From assembly GCA_947492105.1 (NCBI GenBank), contig CANLMN010000012.1, positions 1 through 64,000 of the forward strand: 64,000 nucleotides of DNA. The letters run 5' to 3'. The notes below the pieces were generated by a model. That model was not told the DNA's origin. It ran no database searches and saw only the letters and a list, made by a program, of their open reading frames with translations. Every line of letters starts with the position of its first letter. Position 1 is the stretch's first letter. The position numbers and the translations under genes were made by a program. The DNA comes from an uncultured Aquimarina sp. GTDB lineage: Bacteria; Bacteroidota; Bacteroidia; Flavobacteriales; Flavobacteriaceae. This document shows, one piece after another, positions 36,908-45,569 of the stretch.

Positions 36908-37732
36908 ATGAAACAATATCACGACCTCGTTAGACACGTGATGGCTAATGGAAATGAAAAAGGAGACCGCACAGGGACAGGAACCAAAAGTGTTTTTGGA
37001 TATCAAATGCGTTTTGATCTCAGTCAAGGTTTTCCTATGGTGACAACAAAAAAACTGCATCTCAAATCAATTATCTATGAATTGCTGTGGTTTTTGCAAG
37101 GCGATACGAATATTAAGTATCTACAAGAAAATGGTGTTCGTATTTGGAATGAATGGGCAGATGATAATGGGGATTTGGGTCCAGTCTATGGGTATCAATG
37201 GCGTAACTGGAATGGAGATGAGATTGATCAAATCAAAGAGGTGATAGAAAGTCTAAAAAAGAATCCTAATAGTCGCAGGATGCTTGTCTCAGCATGGAAT
37301 CCTAGCGTACTGCCAGATACAACCGTGTCTTTTGCAGAGAACGTAGCAAACGGCAAAGCTGCATTACCACCTTGTCATGCATTTTTTCAGTTTTATGTAG
37401 CTGATGGGAAGTTATCTTGTCAATTATATCAACGTAGTGCAGATATCTTTTTGGGTGTGCCATTTAATATTGCCTCCTATGCATTGTTTACAATGATGGT
37501 GGCTCAAGTTTGTGGATATCAACCAGGGGATTTTATTCACACATTTGGGGATGCGCATATTTACAACAATCACAAAGAACAACTAGAGCTCCAGTTATCC
37601 CGTACGCCAAAAAAATTACCAACGATAAAAATCAATCCAGAGGTTACGGATATTTTTAGTTTCAAATTTGAAGATTTTGAATTACAAGATTACGATCCGC
37701 ATCCACATATAAAAGGGGCTGTAGCTATATAA
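36908..37732 (+). CDS. thyA: thymidylate synthase
   Basis: A 274-aa enzyme that methylates dUMP to dTMP using methylene-tetrahydrofolate. Catalytic C156 lies in the [12 protein letters not shown] motif. Other conserved stretches: [71 protein letters not shown] and [10 protein letters not shown]. Length matches the family. Dihydrofolate reductase, which recycles its product, is about 6.4 kb downstream; the genes between are an apparent insertion relative to the closer thyA-folA spacing I recall in relatives. Confidence 0.97.
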   Translation: MKQYHDLVRHVMANGNEKGDRTGTGTKSVFGYQMRFDLSQGFPMVTTKKLHLKSIIYELLWFLQGDTNIKYLQENGVRIWNEWADDNGDLGPVYGYQWRNWNGDEIDQIKEVIESLKKNPNSRRMLVSAWNPSVLPDTTVSFAENVANGKAALPPCHAFFQFYVADGKLSCQLYQRSADIFLGVPFNIASYALFTMMVAQVCGYQPGDFIHTFGDAHIYNNHKEQLELQLSRTPKKLPTIKINPEVTDIFSFKFEDFELQDYDPHPHIKGAVAI

Positions 37733-38112
37733 TTTGTAATTAAACTTTTAAGGATGTCGTTAGGTATTTGTAAGAATGTTGCTATCGTGTTTCTTTTTTT
37801 AATTCGTTTTTGACGACTGCTTAGGTCAAACTGGTCAATGGCAGTTGGGGTGTTGACTTCAATGAAAAATGATTCAAAAATCTGCTTTTTGGCGTCATAT
37901 TTGCTATCTTTACTATGAAATGATTTAATTTTTTTTGAATTCTGGAGAAACAGTGCGCTTTTTTATATGCTGGAAATATTTTCTTTTTTCGTAATAGCTT
38001 CGCTCAAAGACAAAAGAATATAAAGTATATTAAATCGTGTTTTCTCAATGAATACAAAATGATTGAACTATTTCTGTGAATTGAACCCCATAAGTAATAT
38101 CAAGTTATTATT
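37733..38112. other. thyA to TonB-like gene gap
   Basis: About 380 bp, AT-rich, no gene. AAAATGATTGAACTATTTCT near 38056 faintly resembles the left part of family 2 but is too short to call. Confidence 0.35.
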
Positions 38113-38646
38113 ATGAAATCATATGTCTTCCTTGCTTGCATACTAATCACCACACTGGTATCTGCGCAAAAACCAGAAAAATTACTCAAAAATGCGATTC
38201 CTGTTACAGAATTAGTAGAAACCGAATTTCCTAGATTTCCAGGTTATAAATCAAATGATTTGGGATCTGATATTGCAGCAACAGAGGACGCAGTACGTGG
38301 ATATTTTATTCGAAAACTGAATATGAATGCAGGAGGTTTTGAAAAAAAGACCATTGTCAAAATGCAAATTCAGTTTGTTGTGGGGACAAAAGGAGAGGTC
38401 ACCGTCACCAATATGCAAAGTGAGTTCGATGCTTATGTTGTAGAAGGCGATCGTGTGGCAACGACCATACTTCCGGCTATGACTCCTGCCTATAAAAATA
38501 AAAAGCCAGTCAGTGTACTGTATGACTTTCCATTAACCTTTATAGCAAAAGCGACAAAAAATATACAGCGACCAGATATGAGTAAAATCGAATATGGCTC
38601 AAAAGTAAAGAAAAAAGGATATCGAGATCAAGTGGCAAAAAAATAG
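38113..38646 (+). CDS. secreted protein with TonB C-terminal-like domain
   Basis: A 177-aa protein with a signal peptide (MKSYVFLACILITTLVSAQ). The middle region has the pattern of a TonB C-terminal domain: a leading P.F.G segment (FPRFPGYK), FIRKLNM, then VKMQIQFVVGTKGEVTVTNMQ, and VATTILPAMTPAYKNKKPVSVLYDFPLTF. It lacks the N-terminal transmembrane anchor and proline-rich spacer of a true TonB. Such soluble TonB-like proteins are common in Bacteroidota and have no agreed role. It stands alone between thyA and egtB. Confidence 0.7.
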   Translation: MKSYVFLACILITTLVSAQKPEKLLKNAIPVTELVETEFPRFPGYKSNDLGSDIAATEDAVRGYFIRKLNMNAGGFEKKTIVKMQIQFVVGTKGEVTVTNMQSEFDAYVVEGDRVATTILPAMTPAYKNKKPVSVLYDFPLTFIAKATKNIQRPDMSKIEYGSKVKKKGYRDQVAKK

Positions 38647-38795
38647 TTTTTGTCTCTACAAGGTGTTTTTGTTTGAATAATAAAGTGAAGATTTTTATTT
38701 CGTAGAACACGGAAGAATGGGATCTCCGAATACTAACAAAGGTTTTTTTTAAAAAATTTAATTTGAGTGCTATATGTTTAGAAAGATAGGAGTGA

Positions 38796-39950
38796 ATGAC
38801 TGATTTACAACTTTTTTATAGAGATACCCGAAAGCGAACGGAGACAATTTGTAATCCATTAGAAATCGAAGATTATGTTGTACAACCTATCATAGATGTT
38901 TCTCCCCCAAAATGGCATTTGGGGCATACCACTTGGTTTTTTGAGGCCTTTATTCTTGCCAAATATGTTGTGGATTATCAGGAGTATGATCTACAATTTG
39001 CATACGTTTTTAATAGCTATTACGAGAGTATGGGTAAACGTGTAGTGCGTACTAATCGAGGCAATTTATCTAGACCAACAGTAGCTCAGGTTTATGAATA
39101 TCGTGCCCATGTAGATACTGCAATGTATCAATTATTAGAAGGAGGAATTAGTGTAGAACTGCGAGATTTGATTACTATAGGTATCCATCATGAAAAACAG
39201 CATCAAGAATTGCTTCTTACAGATATCAAGTATATTTTGGGAAATAATCCATTACTCCCCCCTTATGATGTGGATTTTGAAGAAACTCCCAATAGAGGAA
39301 ATGGAGTAGAGAAAATGATTAATGTCAATGAAGGTTTGTATACTATAGGGCATCAGTCCACGGATTTTTGTTATGACAATGAGCTTGGCGTGCATCAAGT
39401 GTATGTACCTAGTTTTCGGATAGCATCAACGCTAGTAAGTAATCGGGCATATTTGGAGTTTGTAGAAGATCAGGCGTACCAAAATCCGCTTTTGTGGCAT
39501 GCAGAGGCTTGGGATTGGTTACAGCGAGAACAAGTACAAGCACCGTTATATTGGCATTGCATGGATGGAGTATGGCAACGGTATGGACTTGCTGGACTAC
39601 GATCGCTAGATCTAGATGATCCAGTAACACATGTTTCTTATTTTGAGGCTTTCGCCTTTGCGCAATGGGCGGACAAGAGATTGCCAACAGAATTCGAATG
39701 GGAAATAGCACAAAAAGAACTTGATTGGGGGACTCGATGGGAATGGACAGAAAGTTCTTATCTCCCGTACCCTGGATATGCCAAGGCTCCAGGGGCATTA
39801 GGTGAGTATAATGGAAAATTTATGGTGAATCAAAAAGTGTTACGTGGTGGTTCTGTAGCAACTCCCGATGCGCATACGAGACATACTTATCGTAATTTTT
39901 TTCACCCGCAATTACGATGGCAATTTACTGGAATCAGATTGGCTCAATAG
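38796..39950 (+). CDS. egtB: ergothioneine biosynthesis sulfoxide synthase EgtB
   Basis: A 384-aa non-heme iron enzyme that joins a sulfur donor to trimethylhistidine (hercynine). The N-terminal DinB-like domain supplies the iron ligands: H132 and H136 in the HHEKQHQE motif (H-x3-H-x-E), plus H41 or H44 in WHLGHTTWFFE. The C-terminal formylglycine-generating-like domain is clear from VNEGLYTIGHQS, RLPTEFEWEIAQK, WEWTESSYLPYPGY and the ending LRGGSVATP..HTRHTYRNFF..RWQFTGIRLA. It is smaller than OvoA, which carries a fused methyltransferase. egtD follows 44 nt downstream. No EgtA or EgtC is nearby, so the donor might be free cysteine rather than gamma-glutamylcysteine; that is inference. Confidence 0.93.
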   Translation: MTDLQLFYRDTRKRTETICNPLEIEDYVVQPIIDVSPPKWHLGHTTWFFEAFILAKYVVDYQEYDLQFAYVFNSYYESMGKRVVRTNRGNLSRPTVAQVYEYRAHVDTAMYQLLEGGISVELRDLITIGIHHEKQHQELLLTDIKYILGNNPLLPPYDVDFEETPNRGNGVEKMINVNEGLYTIGHQSTDFCYDNELGVHQVYVPSFRIASTLVSNRAYLEFVEDQAYQNPLLWHAEAWDWLQREQVQAPLYWHCMDGVWQRYGLAGLRSLDLDDPVTHVSYFEAFAFAQWADKRLPTEFEWEIAQKELDWGTRWEWTESSYLPYPGYAKAPGALGEYNGKFMVNQKVLRGGSVATPDAHTRHTYRNFFHPQLRWQFTGIRLAQ

Positions 39951-39994
39951 GTAAGGATAGAAGTAGATAGGATAAGAATTAAAGAAGAAAAGTA

Positions 39995-40942
39995 TTGACA
40001 TCATTTGAAAAAGAAGTATCAGAGGGATTGCTAGCATTTCCAAAGCAATTATCATCAAAGTTTTTTTATGATAAAAAAGGAGACGCATTGTTTCAAGAAA
40101 TAATGGGATTGCAAGAGTATTATCTAACAAGATGTGAGACGGAAATTTTTGAGCTGCACAAAGAGTTTTTGATCAAAGCTTTTGATGAAGAAAAACAAGG
40201 TTTTGATCTTATTGAACTAGGGGCAGGTGATGGAAAAAAAACAAAAATTCTGCTAAGAGCGTTGTTGGATACCAATTACGATTTTACATACAAGCCGATT
40301 GATATAAGTCAGAACGCACTGGATGGGTTAGAGGAATCTTTGCAAAAAGAATTCCCGAAGATAGTAGTGTCTCCAGAACAAGGAGAATATTTTGAAGTGC
40401 TCAAAAGTCTGAAAACATCGAGTAGACGTAAAAAAGTGATAATGGTTTTGGGGTCGAATATCGGAAATTTGTTACATCCTAGGGCAATTGAGTTTTTGAA
40501 GGGATTACGTAATGTACTTCATGAGCAGGATGCGCTTTTTATTGGTTTTGATCAAAAAAAAGACCCACAAACGATTCTAGATGCGTATAATGATTCTCAG
40601 GGAGTTACGGAAGCTTTTAATAAAAATATTTTGACCAGGATTAATGATGAATTGGATGGGGATTTTGATCTTGATGCATTCAAACATTGGGAGGTCTATG
40701 ATCCAGAAACGGGCACTGCAAAAAGTTATTTGGTGAGTTCTTATTCCCAGACTGTAACAATTAATCGTTTGGGATTGACTATTGATTTTGAGGCATGGGA
40801 GAGTATTCATACCGAGATCTCGCAAAAATATGATGATCCAATTGTGGCTTGGCTGGCAGAAGCATCTGGTTTAGAGATTACAGCAAGTTTTGCGGATAGT
40901 CGTAGCTATTACAAAAATTATCTATTTCGGAAAAAAGAATAG
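39995..40942 (+). CDS. egtD: L-histidine N(alpha)-methyltransferase EgtD
   Basis: A 315-aa SAM-dependent enzyme that trimethylates histidine to hercynine, the first step of ergothioneine synthesis. The family start pattern SKFFYDKKGDALFQEIM..EYYLTRCE is present, followed by the SAM-binding motif ELGAGDG (74-80), VLGSNIGNL, and the C-terminal SRYYKNYLF-like ending (DSRSYYKNYLF). The start must be a TTG at 39995: a purine-rich AAAGAAGAAAAG lies just upstream, and the first in-frame ATG would remove the conserved FYDKKGD region. A short hairpin after the stop (GAGCTT/AAGCTC, about 40940-40967) may terminate the operon. Confidence 0.93.
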   Translation: MTSFEKEVSEGLLAFPKQLSSKFFYDKKGDALFQEIMGLQEYYLTRCETEIFELHKEFLIKAFDEEKQGFDLIELGAGDGKKTKILLRALLDTNYDFTYKPIDISQNALDGLEESLQKEFPKIVVSPEQGEYFEVLKSLKTSSRRKKVIMVLGSNIGNLLHPRAIEFLKGLRNVLHEQDALFIGFDQKKDPQTILDAYNDSQGVTEAFNKNILTRINDELDGDFDLDAFKHWEVYDPETGTAKSYLVSSYSQTVTINRLGLTIDFEAWESIHTEISQKYDDPIVAWLAEASGLEITASFADSRSYYKNYLFRKKE

Positions 40943-41120
40943 AGCTTGGGTAAAAGCTCGTTTTTGTAAAAGACTTTGTATTAAGAGTTGAAGCTATAAT
41001 AAAACATAATGTTTTCTCAGTTCTGGTAAACAGTACCAAGTCGGAACTCAACGGTATAACCAGTGTTCGATTATACTGCAGTTTCAAGTTGTAGAAGATT
41101 TTTTTAAGACTCAAAAGGAG

Positions 41121-41290
41121 GTAAATGCCATTTGTCGTTTGAATTTACTGGAATAAAATTTTCTTTTTTCGCCTCATTTTCAGTATAACAATACACCGTA
41201 ACTGAGGTTATGCTTGGTTTTCCTGCTGAAGCTGAAACAAAAAAATCTTAATCTTTCTTTCTGGTAAATTCAAACAACAAATGGTGTAAT
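41121..41290 (+). repeat. repeat family 1, complete copy with terminal inverted repeats
   Basis: The left end, GTAAATGCCATTTGTCGTTT then GAATTTACTGG, is the inverse of the right end, CTGGTAAATTC then AAACAACAAATGGTGTAAT, with only a few mismatches over about 30 bp. The arms extend further inward (TTTTCGCCTCA / TGCTGAAGCTGAAACAAAA, imperfect), so about 170 bp can fold into a long hairpin. No coding capacity. This is the structure of a MITE-like element. Confidence 0.8.
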
Positions 41291-41455
41291 ACCAGATAAA
41301 ATGTAGTTGTAGGCTAAAATAATTGAACTATTTTTCATTAGTTTGAGCTATAAAATTCAAGCAAAACCTTAGCTACGATTTAATGTTTTAGTGAAAAAAT
41401 AATAGAAAAAGAACCGAATTATTAGCCTGGAATTATTTTTTAAATGGTTTAAAAT
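41286..41455 (+). repeat. repeat family 2, complete copy
   Basis: It starts GTAATACCAG inside the end of the family 1 copy, then GGCTAAAATAATTGAACT, TTAGTTTGAGCTATAAAATT, GCTACGATTTAATG, GTGAAAAAATAATAG, GAATTATTAGCC and ATTTTTTAAATGGT. The left GGCTAAAATAATT and right AATTATTAGCC are near-inverse, so this too folds as an imperfect hairpin. Confidence 0.75.
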
Positions 41456-41576
41456 GTGATTTTTCTTAGAGGAGAGGATATGAAGTGTTTTATGGAGCTT
41501 CGTGGGAGTATTTTTTTCTAGTGAAAGTTTTTAAGCAATTTTGCGACAAGTAGTATGTAATCTTATAATACAAAAT

Positions 41577-41858
41577 ATGAAAGCAGTTTGGAATGGGCAA
41601 GTAATTGCAGAAAGTGCAGATACCTTAGTGGTAGAGAATAATCATTATTTTCCGCCAGAAGCAATTAAAAAAGATTTTTTCAAAAAAAGTGTAGCACACA
41701 CCAATTGTCCCTGGAAAGGAGTAGCATCTTACTACACCATAACAGTGGATGGAAAAGAGAATCAAGACGCAGCGTGGTACTACCCAGAAACCAGTGATCT
41801 GGCTAAGCAGATCAAAGGTTATGTGGCATTTTGGAAAGGAGTAACTATAGAGGAGTAA
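41577..41858 (+). CDS. DUF427 domain protein
   Basis: A 93-aa protein that is essentially one DUF427 domain: MKAVWNGQVIAES, VVENNHYFPPEA, HTNCPWKGVASYY and AAWYYPETSD..KGYVAFWKG are the usual conserved blocks, including the invariant CPWKG. The ATG at 41577 is chosen; an upstream in-frame TTG at 41541 adds residues not found in the family. The domain's activity is not known to me. Confidence 0.9.
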   Translation: MKAVWNGQVIAESADTLVVENNHYFPPEAIKKDFFKKSVAHTNCPWKGVASYYTITVDGKENQDAAWYYPETSDLAKQIKGYVAFWKGVTIEE

Positions 41859-41862
41859 TTTT

Positions 41863-42159
41863 TTACAACTCTAGGACGCTGTTTTCTGAAGCAGCATAGT
41901 CATTCCACTGTAGGCGATCAGCTTCTGTTTCATTAGTCCACTGACCATCAATAATATATTTGAACTGAAAGGACTGTTCTTTAGGTAGTGTTAGTGTACC
42001 TTTGAATGTTCCGTTTTTTAATTTTCTTAATTGATATTCTTCAGGATTCCAATCGTTGAAATCTCCTGCGATTACTACTTGCTTAGCCTCTTTTGCAGGA
42101 ACCGTAAAGGTAACCTTACAAGCTGGTTTAGATTTTAAATACTGTTTTACAATACTCAT
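41863..42159 (-). CDS. stand-alone CBM48/AMPK-type glycogen-binding domain protein
   Basis: A 98-aa cytoplasmic protein with no signal peptide. It is almost entirely an early-set glycogen-binding domain: KVTFTVPAKEAKQVVIAGDFNDW, LRKLKNGTFKGTLTLP and FQFKYIIDGQW. The tryptophans of GDFNDW and DGQW are the expected glucan contacts. Free-standing versions occur in Bacteroidota; they may recruit other proteins to glycogen-like polymer. Only 4 nt separate its stop from that of the convergent DUF427 gene. Confidence 0.88.
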   Translation of the reverse strand: MSIVKQYLKSKPACKVTFTVPAKEAKQVVIAGDFNDWNPEEYQLRKLKNGTFKGTLTLPKEQSFQFKYIIDGQWTNETEADRLQWNDYAASENSVLEL

Positions 42160-42461
42160 TTTATATAGTTTTTTTAATTAAATATGTTCATCTAAAAAGT
42201 ACAATATTCAGTACATTTTGAAAATGTTCTATCAATAGCTTTAGAGGGTTATATTTATATTAAGCGTCAATAAATGAATTTCAAATAGATGTGGAACTCC
42301 TTATAAAGGTAAAAAATATTTTTAAAGATTATCATACTTTGTAAAACTCATAAAAATTTTTTTTGTTTAATCAAAATAAGAGGTTTTTATTGTGAGAAAA
42401 GTAGTGCAATGCTAAAATATGCCTATAGAAATTGCAGATTTATTAAGTGCGGAAGTGGGGG
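42160..42461. other. 302-bp gap
   Basis: AT-rich. It contains the upstream region of the CBM48 gene and the end region of the aminotransferase gene. I see no gene, repeat or clear promoter. Confidence 0.35.
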
Positions 42462-43544
42462 TCAAGAGACCATTTTTAAGATTTTAATGAGATGATCAAT
42501 ATCTTCATGGTCATTGTAAAAATGTAGGCTTATACGAATACCTGATCCGCGTTGCGACGTGATAATTCCGTTTTTGTATAAGAAATTATAGGATTTTTGA
42601 TCTCCTTTTATGGTAAATATGCTACTGTGATCATTTCTCGATAAGATAGCTGAGTCTAGTAAATTCTCACGGAGTAGTTGTGATTTGGCATAAGAGGTTA
42701 GGGCTGATATTTTTTTCTGAATATTAGGCAGTCCCAATGTTTGTAAATAGAGCAAGGAGTGTTGTAGGCTACCAAAACTTAATAGGTCTAGGTGCCCTGG
42801 TTCAAATTGAGAATATAGATTCGTAAACCCAGAAGGATAACTAGAGGTTTTGGCATTTTCTTTGTATAAATCGGGGGTGTACTTATCCAAGATTCCTTTT
42901 CTGAACAGAAAAAAACCATTGCCGTATCCACCCAAAAGCCATTTATAGCCACTAGTGCCAAGGATATCTATTCCGGAATTGTCGAAGTCAAAATCTCGTG
43001 TACCTATAAATTGTGTTGCATCCATGATGATGAGGATTTCTGGATGTAAAATTTTTAGCTCTTTTATAAAATTTAGATCAATTAATAATCCGTTTTGATA
43101 GTTGACGATACTCATTGCGAGGATGTCGGGCCGATGATTTTGTATAGCGATTTTAATGTTTTTTTCTAGGTTTTCATCACATTTTGCAAAACAAGTTCTA
43201 AATCCGTTGGTCAGGACAGGATGATTTATCGAAGGATAATCAGTATCTATCAATAGGATTTTTTGATTTTTGTCCATGCCAGATAGTAGAGTTCGAAACC
43301 CTAAGGAGAAATTTTGAGATAATACTACGTCTCCTTTTATGGTTGTGGTGAATTTTGCAATCGTACTGCGTACTTCGTCAAAAAATGCAGGGTGGTTTGT
43401 TCTCATAGTACTCCCTTCACGGAGGAATTCTAAATCTTGTGCATGCCTATATTCAAATAACTTGTTGTGCAATAATCCTCCATATGCCGTATTGAGATAG
43501 GTGCAAGAACGTAAAGTAGGGAAGGTGTTTTTGAAATTTTCCAT
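42462..43544 (-). CDS. class V aminotransferase-fold PLP enzyme, candidate EgtE
   Basis: A 360-aa fold-type I PLP enzyme of the class V aminotransferase / cysteine desulfurase / isopenicillin N epimerase group. Early YLNTAYGG is the usual substrate-loop start; IIMDATQFIGTRDFDF holds the PLP-contacting aspartate; K201 in GTSGYKWLLGG should form the Schiff base. No signal peptide. It lies 1.5 kb from egtBD on the other strand. EgtE, the C-S lyase that finishes ergothioneine, belongs to this same fold, so this is a reasonable candidate, but proximity is the only support and other roles (cysteine desulfuration, epimerase-like) are open. Confidence 0.82.
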   Translation of the reverse strand: MENFKNTFPTLRSCTYLNTAYGGLLHNKLFEYRHAQDLEFLREGSTMRTNHPAFFDEVRSTIAKFTTTIKGDVVLSQNFSLGFRTLLSGMDKNQKILLIDTDYPSINHPVLTNGFRTCFAKCDENLEKNIKIAIQNHRPDILAMSIVNYQNGLLIDLNFIKELKILHPEILIIMDATQFIGTRDFDFDNSGIDILGTSGYKWLLGGYGNGFFLFRKGILDKYTPDLYKENAKTSSYPSGFTNLYSQFEPGHLDLLSFGSLQHSLLYLQTLGLPNIQKKISALTSYAKSQLLRENLLDSAILSRNDHSSIFTIKGDQKSYNFLYKNGIITSQRGSGIRISLHFYNDHEDIDHLIKILKMVS

Positions 43545-43665
43545 AAGAATGATTTGGGTTAGTTCTTTTATAATTATTCCTAAAAAGCCTATTTTTACTG
43601 TTCAAAATGCAAGTAAGTGATAGTACGAAAAATAGCAACACTATGGATCTAAAAATACGATAAAT

Positions 43666-44109
43666 ATGTTTTCAAGGAATAATAAAAAACCTAAAATAGA
43701 TAAGGAGCAATTAGCACTTTTTGAAGAGGCTAAAGCTAGGGTGAAACAAAAAAAACGCCTTTTTCAGCATTTTGTGTTGTTTTTGGTGGGTTCTGTGTTT
43801 TTGATACTAGCCAATGTAGTACTGGGTTTTGGAAAAGATTTTTACATTTTTGGGATCGATTGGTTTGTGTTTGCGATTGTAGTTTGGGCTTTTGTTTTTG
43901 TGGTTCATTTTTGTCGTGTATGGTTACTGCATACTTTTATGGGTCCCAAATGGGAGGCTAAGGAGTTGGAACGACTGGTAGCAAAACAACAAAAACGAAT
44001 AGCAGCATTACAAGAGAAAGTAGAACAGGATTATCCTTTGCCTGAAACTAAAGAAAAAAAGGAGATGTATCTACCAGGAGTAGAGGACGAAAAACCACCA
44101 TTATTATAA
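43666..44109 (+). CDS. 2TM domain membrane protein
   Basis: A 147-aa inner-membrane protein with the 2TM domain: a short charged N-terminus (FEEAKARVKQKKRLFQH), one helix about 36-56 (FVLFLVGSVFLILANVVLG), a WF turn, and a second helix about 64-88 (FAIVVWAFVFVVHFC). The C-terminus is cytoplasmic, with a coiled-coil-like stretch (ELERLVAKQQKRIAALQEKVE). This domain is frequent beside folA or in regulators of Flavobacteriaceae; its function is unknown. It ends 12 nt before folA and is probably co-transcribed. Confidence 0.88.
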   Translation: MFSRNNKKPKIDKEQLALFEEAKARVKQKKRLFQHFVLFLVGSVFLILANVVLGFGKDFYIFGIDWFVFAIVVWAFVFVVHFCRVWLLHTFMGPKWEAKELERLVAKQQKRIAALQEKVEQDYPLPETKEKKEMYLPGVEDEKPPLL

Positions 44110-44121
44110 TAGAAAAGGTTT

Positions 44122-44607
44122 ATGAAGGTAACAATGATTGCAGCTGCAGGGGAGAATAATGCTTTGGGCAAAGATAATGATCTAGTATGGCATTTGCCTG
44201 ATGATTTTAAACGTTTCAAGAAGTTGACTACTGGGCATCATATTATTATGGGGCGCAAAACTTTTGAATCCTTTCCTAAGTTATTACCAAATCGTATTCA
44301 TATTGTTATTACACATAATAAAGACTACGCTCCAGAGGGAGTGCTTATAGCGCATAGTATAGAAGAGGCTTTGGGTCTGGTTCAAGGTGATGATAATCCT
44401 TTTGTTATTGGAGGAGGTGAGATATATCATTTGGCGTTACCATATACAGATTGTGTTGAATTGACTCGAGTTCATGGTGTTTTTGAGGCAGATGCTTTCT
44501 TTCCAAAATTGGACATGCAAAAATGGAAGGAAGTAAGTGCTGAGTTTCATGAAAAGGATAATAAGCATAATTTTTCATTTACTTATCTGACTTATAATAA
44601 AATGTAA
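44122..44607 (+). CDS. folA: dihydrofolate reductase
   Basis: A 161-aa enzyme that reduces dihydrofolate to tetrahydrofolate with NADPH. Markers: MIAAAGENNALGKDNDLVWHLPDDFKRFK (substrate pocket with W and D), HHIIMGRKTFESF (NADPH contact), NRIHIVIT, and VIGGGEIYHLALP (GG turn). Length is standard. It closes the folate cycle with thyA at 36908. Confidence 0.96.
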   Translation: MKVTMIAAAGENNALGKDNDLVWHLPDDFKRFKKLTTGHHIIMGRKTFESFPKLLPNRIHIVITHNKDYAPEGVLIAHSIEEALGLVQGDDNPFVIGGGEIYHLALPYTDCVELTRVHGVFEADAFFPKLDMQKWKEVSAEFHEKDNKHNFSFTYLTYNKM

Positions 44608-44938
44608 TTTTTATTGAATTTTTCTTATATTTTCTTTGGGAATATTAAATATATATCATTATATTAATAGAATGGAATTATAACGTTTTCTGTTTTTAAA
44701 CCGATTTAATTGCATTTTATAATAAAACCGTAATCTGATTACGTGTTTTTTATCTGATAAAATTGTAATTCAACGAATAATTTTGACAAATACAATTATT
44801 TTTTATCTGTAACTACTTGATTATAAGTATTTTTTTATAGGATTTGTAATAATTAGTATATTTTGTAGGAATTAGTAAGGTAAAACTGTAAATTTGTATC
44901 GTTGTAAGACATGATTATTAAGACTAAAAGACCACCTG
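44608..44938. other. 331-bp very AT-rich gap with one promoter
   Basis: It contains TTG (44863-44865) and TAAATTTG (44889-44896), 23 nt apart, a fair Bacteroidota promoter for the gene at 44939. The rest is low-complexity AT-rich DNA. Confidence 0.5.
44889..44896 (+). promoter_or_regulatory. -7 element for the PNPOx-like gene
   Basis: TAAATTTG with TTG 23 nt upstream (44863-44865); the ATG follows 42 nt later. Confidence 0.6.
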
Positions 44939-45433
44939 ATGAAAGTATATAACAAAGTAGTAAGAACAAAGTTGTCAATTTTAATGCAAAATATGACAGA
45001 GGCTCCAATATTAAACGGATTCATTAGTATCCCAAAAACAAATACGACTCACGTATTTAATGCGGTTGATAAAGATGGTGATGTGTGGTTTATCACATCC
45101 ACCACAGAATCACAGCCTAAGGATACGAAAGTTATGGGGAGGACAAACCTATTGTTTACGGATGCGCATGTAGAAGAAACGAATATGATTAGTTTGTATG
45201 GTCAGGCAGAAGTTACTACAACAATACCTACAACAAAATTTAAAGGAGGTAAGCAGTTGAGAGAATGGTTGATAGAGATTGGTGATGCGACTCCTATTGC
45301 AATAAAATTAACTCCAGACGAAGCTTGTTTTTGGAACGCAACAACGTTTTCTTATGAAACGTTATTCAAGTTAGGAAATATGGGAGTGATTACATTAGAT
45401 CAAGAAAATGAAGATGTCGCTATGAGTGCATAG
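44939..45433 (+). CDS. pyridoxamine 5'-phosphate oxidase-like (general stress) protein
   Basis: A 164-aa protein with a split-barrel flavin-binding pattern: LSILMQNMTEAPILNGFIS, DVWFITSTTESQPKDTK and LFTDAHVEETNMISLYGQAEV, which fit the general-stress PNPOx-like group rather than true PdxH. Such proteins may bind FMN or F420; the ligand cannot be read here. The gene has its own promoter and a terminator after it, so it is a single unit. Confidence 0.75.
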   Translation: MKVYNKVVRTKLSILMQNMTEAPILNGFISIPKTNTTHVFNAVDKDGDVWFITSTTESQPKDTKVMGRTNLLFTDAHVEETNMISLYGQAEVTTTIPTTKFKGGKQLREWLIEIGDATPIAIKLTPDEACFWNATTFSYETLFKLGNMGVITLDQENEDVAMSA

Positions 45434-45460
45434 GTATTTATAGAATTATACTATTTTCAG

Positions 45461-45502
45461 AGTAAAAACCTCATTGATGAATTCGATGGGGTTTTTTTTG
45501 TA
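45461..45502 (+). terminator. terminator after the PNPOx-like gene
   Basis: AAAACCTCAT pairs with ATGGGGTTTT (one G-T pair) across an 11-nt loop, followed by T4. Confidence 0.75.
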
Positions 45503-45569
45503 AAAAAAAATAGCGGAACTTCGGGGGTTTTTGTATTTTGGGTTCGCTTCACGAAATAGAATAGCTACA

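Larger units (their letters stand above)
40943..41576. other. 634-bp gap with adjoining family 1 and family 2 repeats
   Basis: A small terminator-like hairpin follows egtD; then a complete family 1 copy (41121-41290) abuts a family 2 copy (41286-41455). No gene is visible. Confidence 0.65.
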
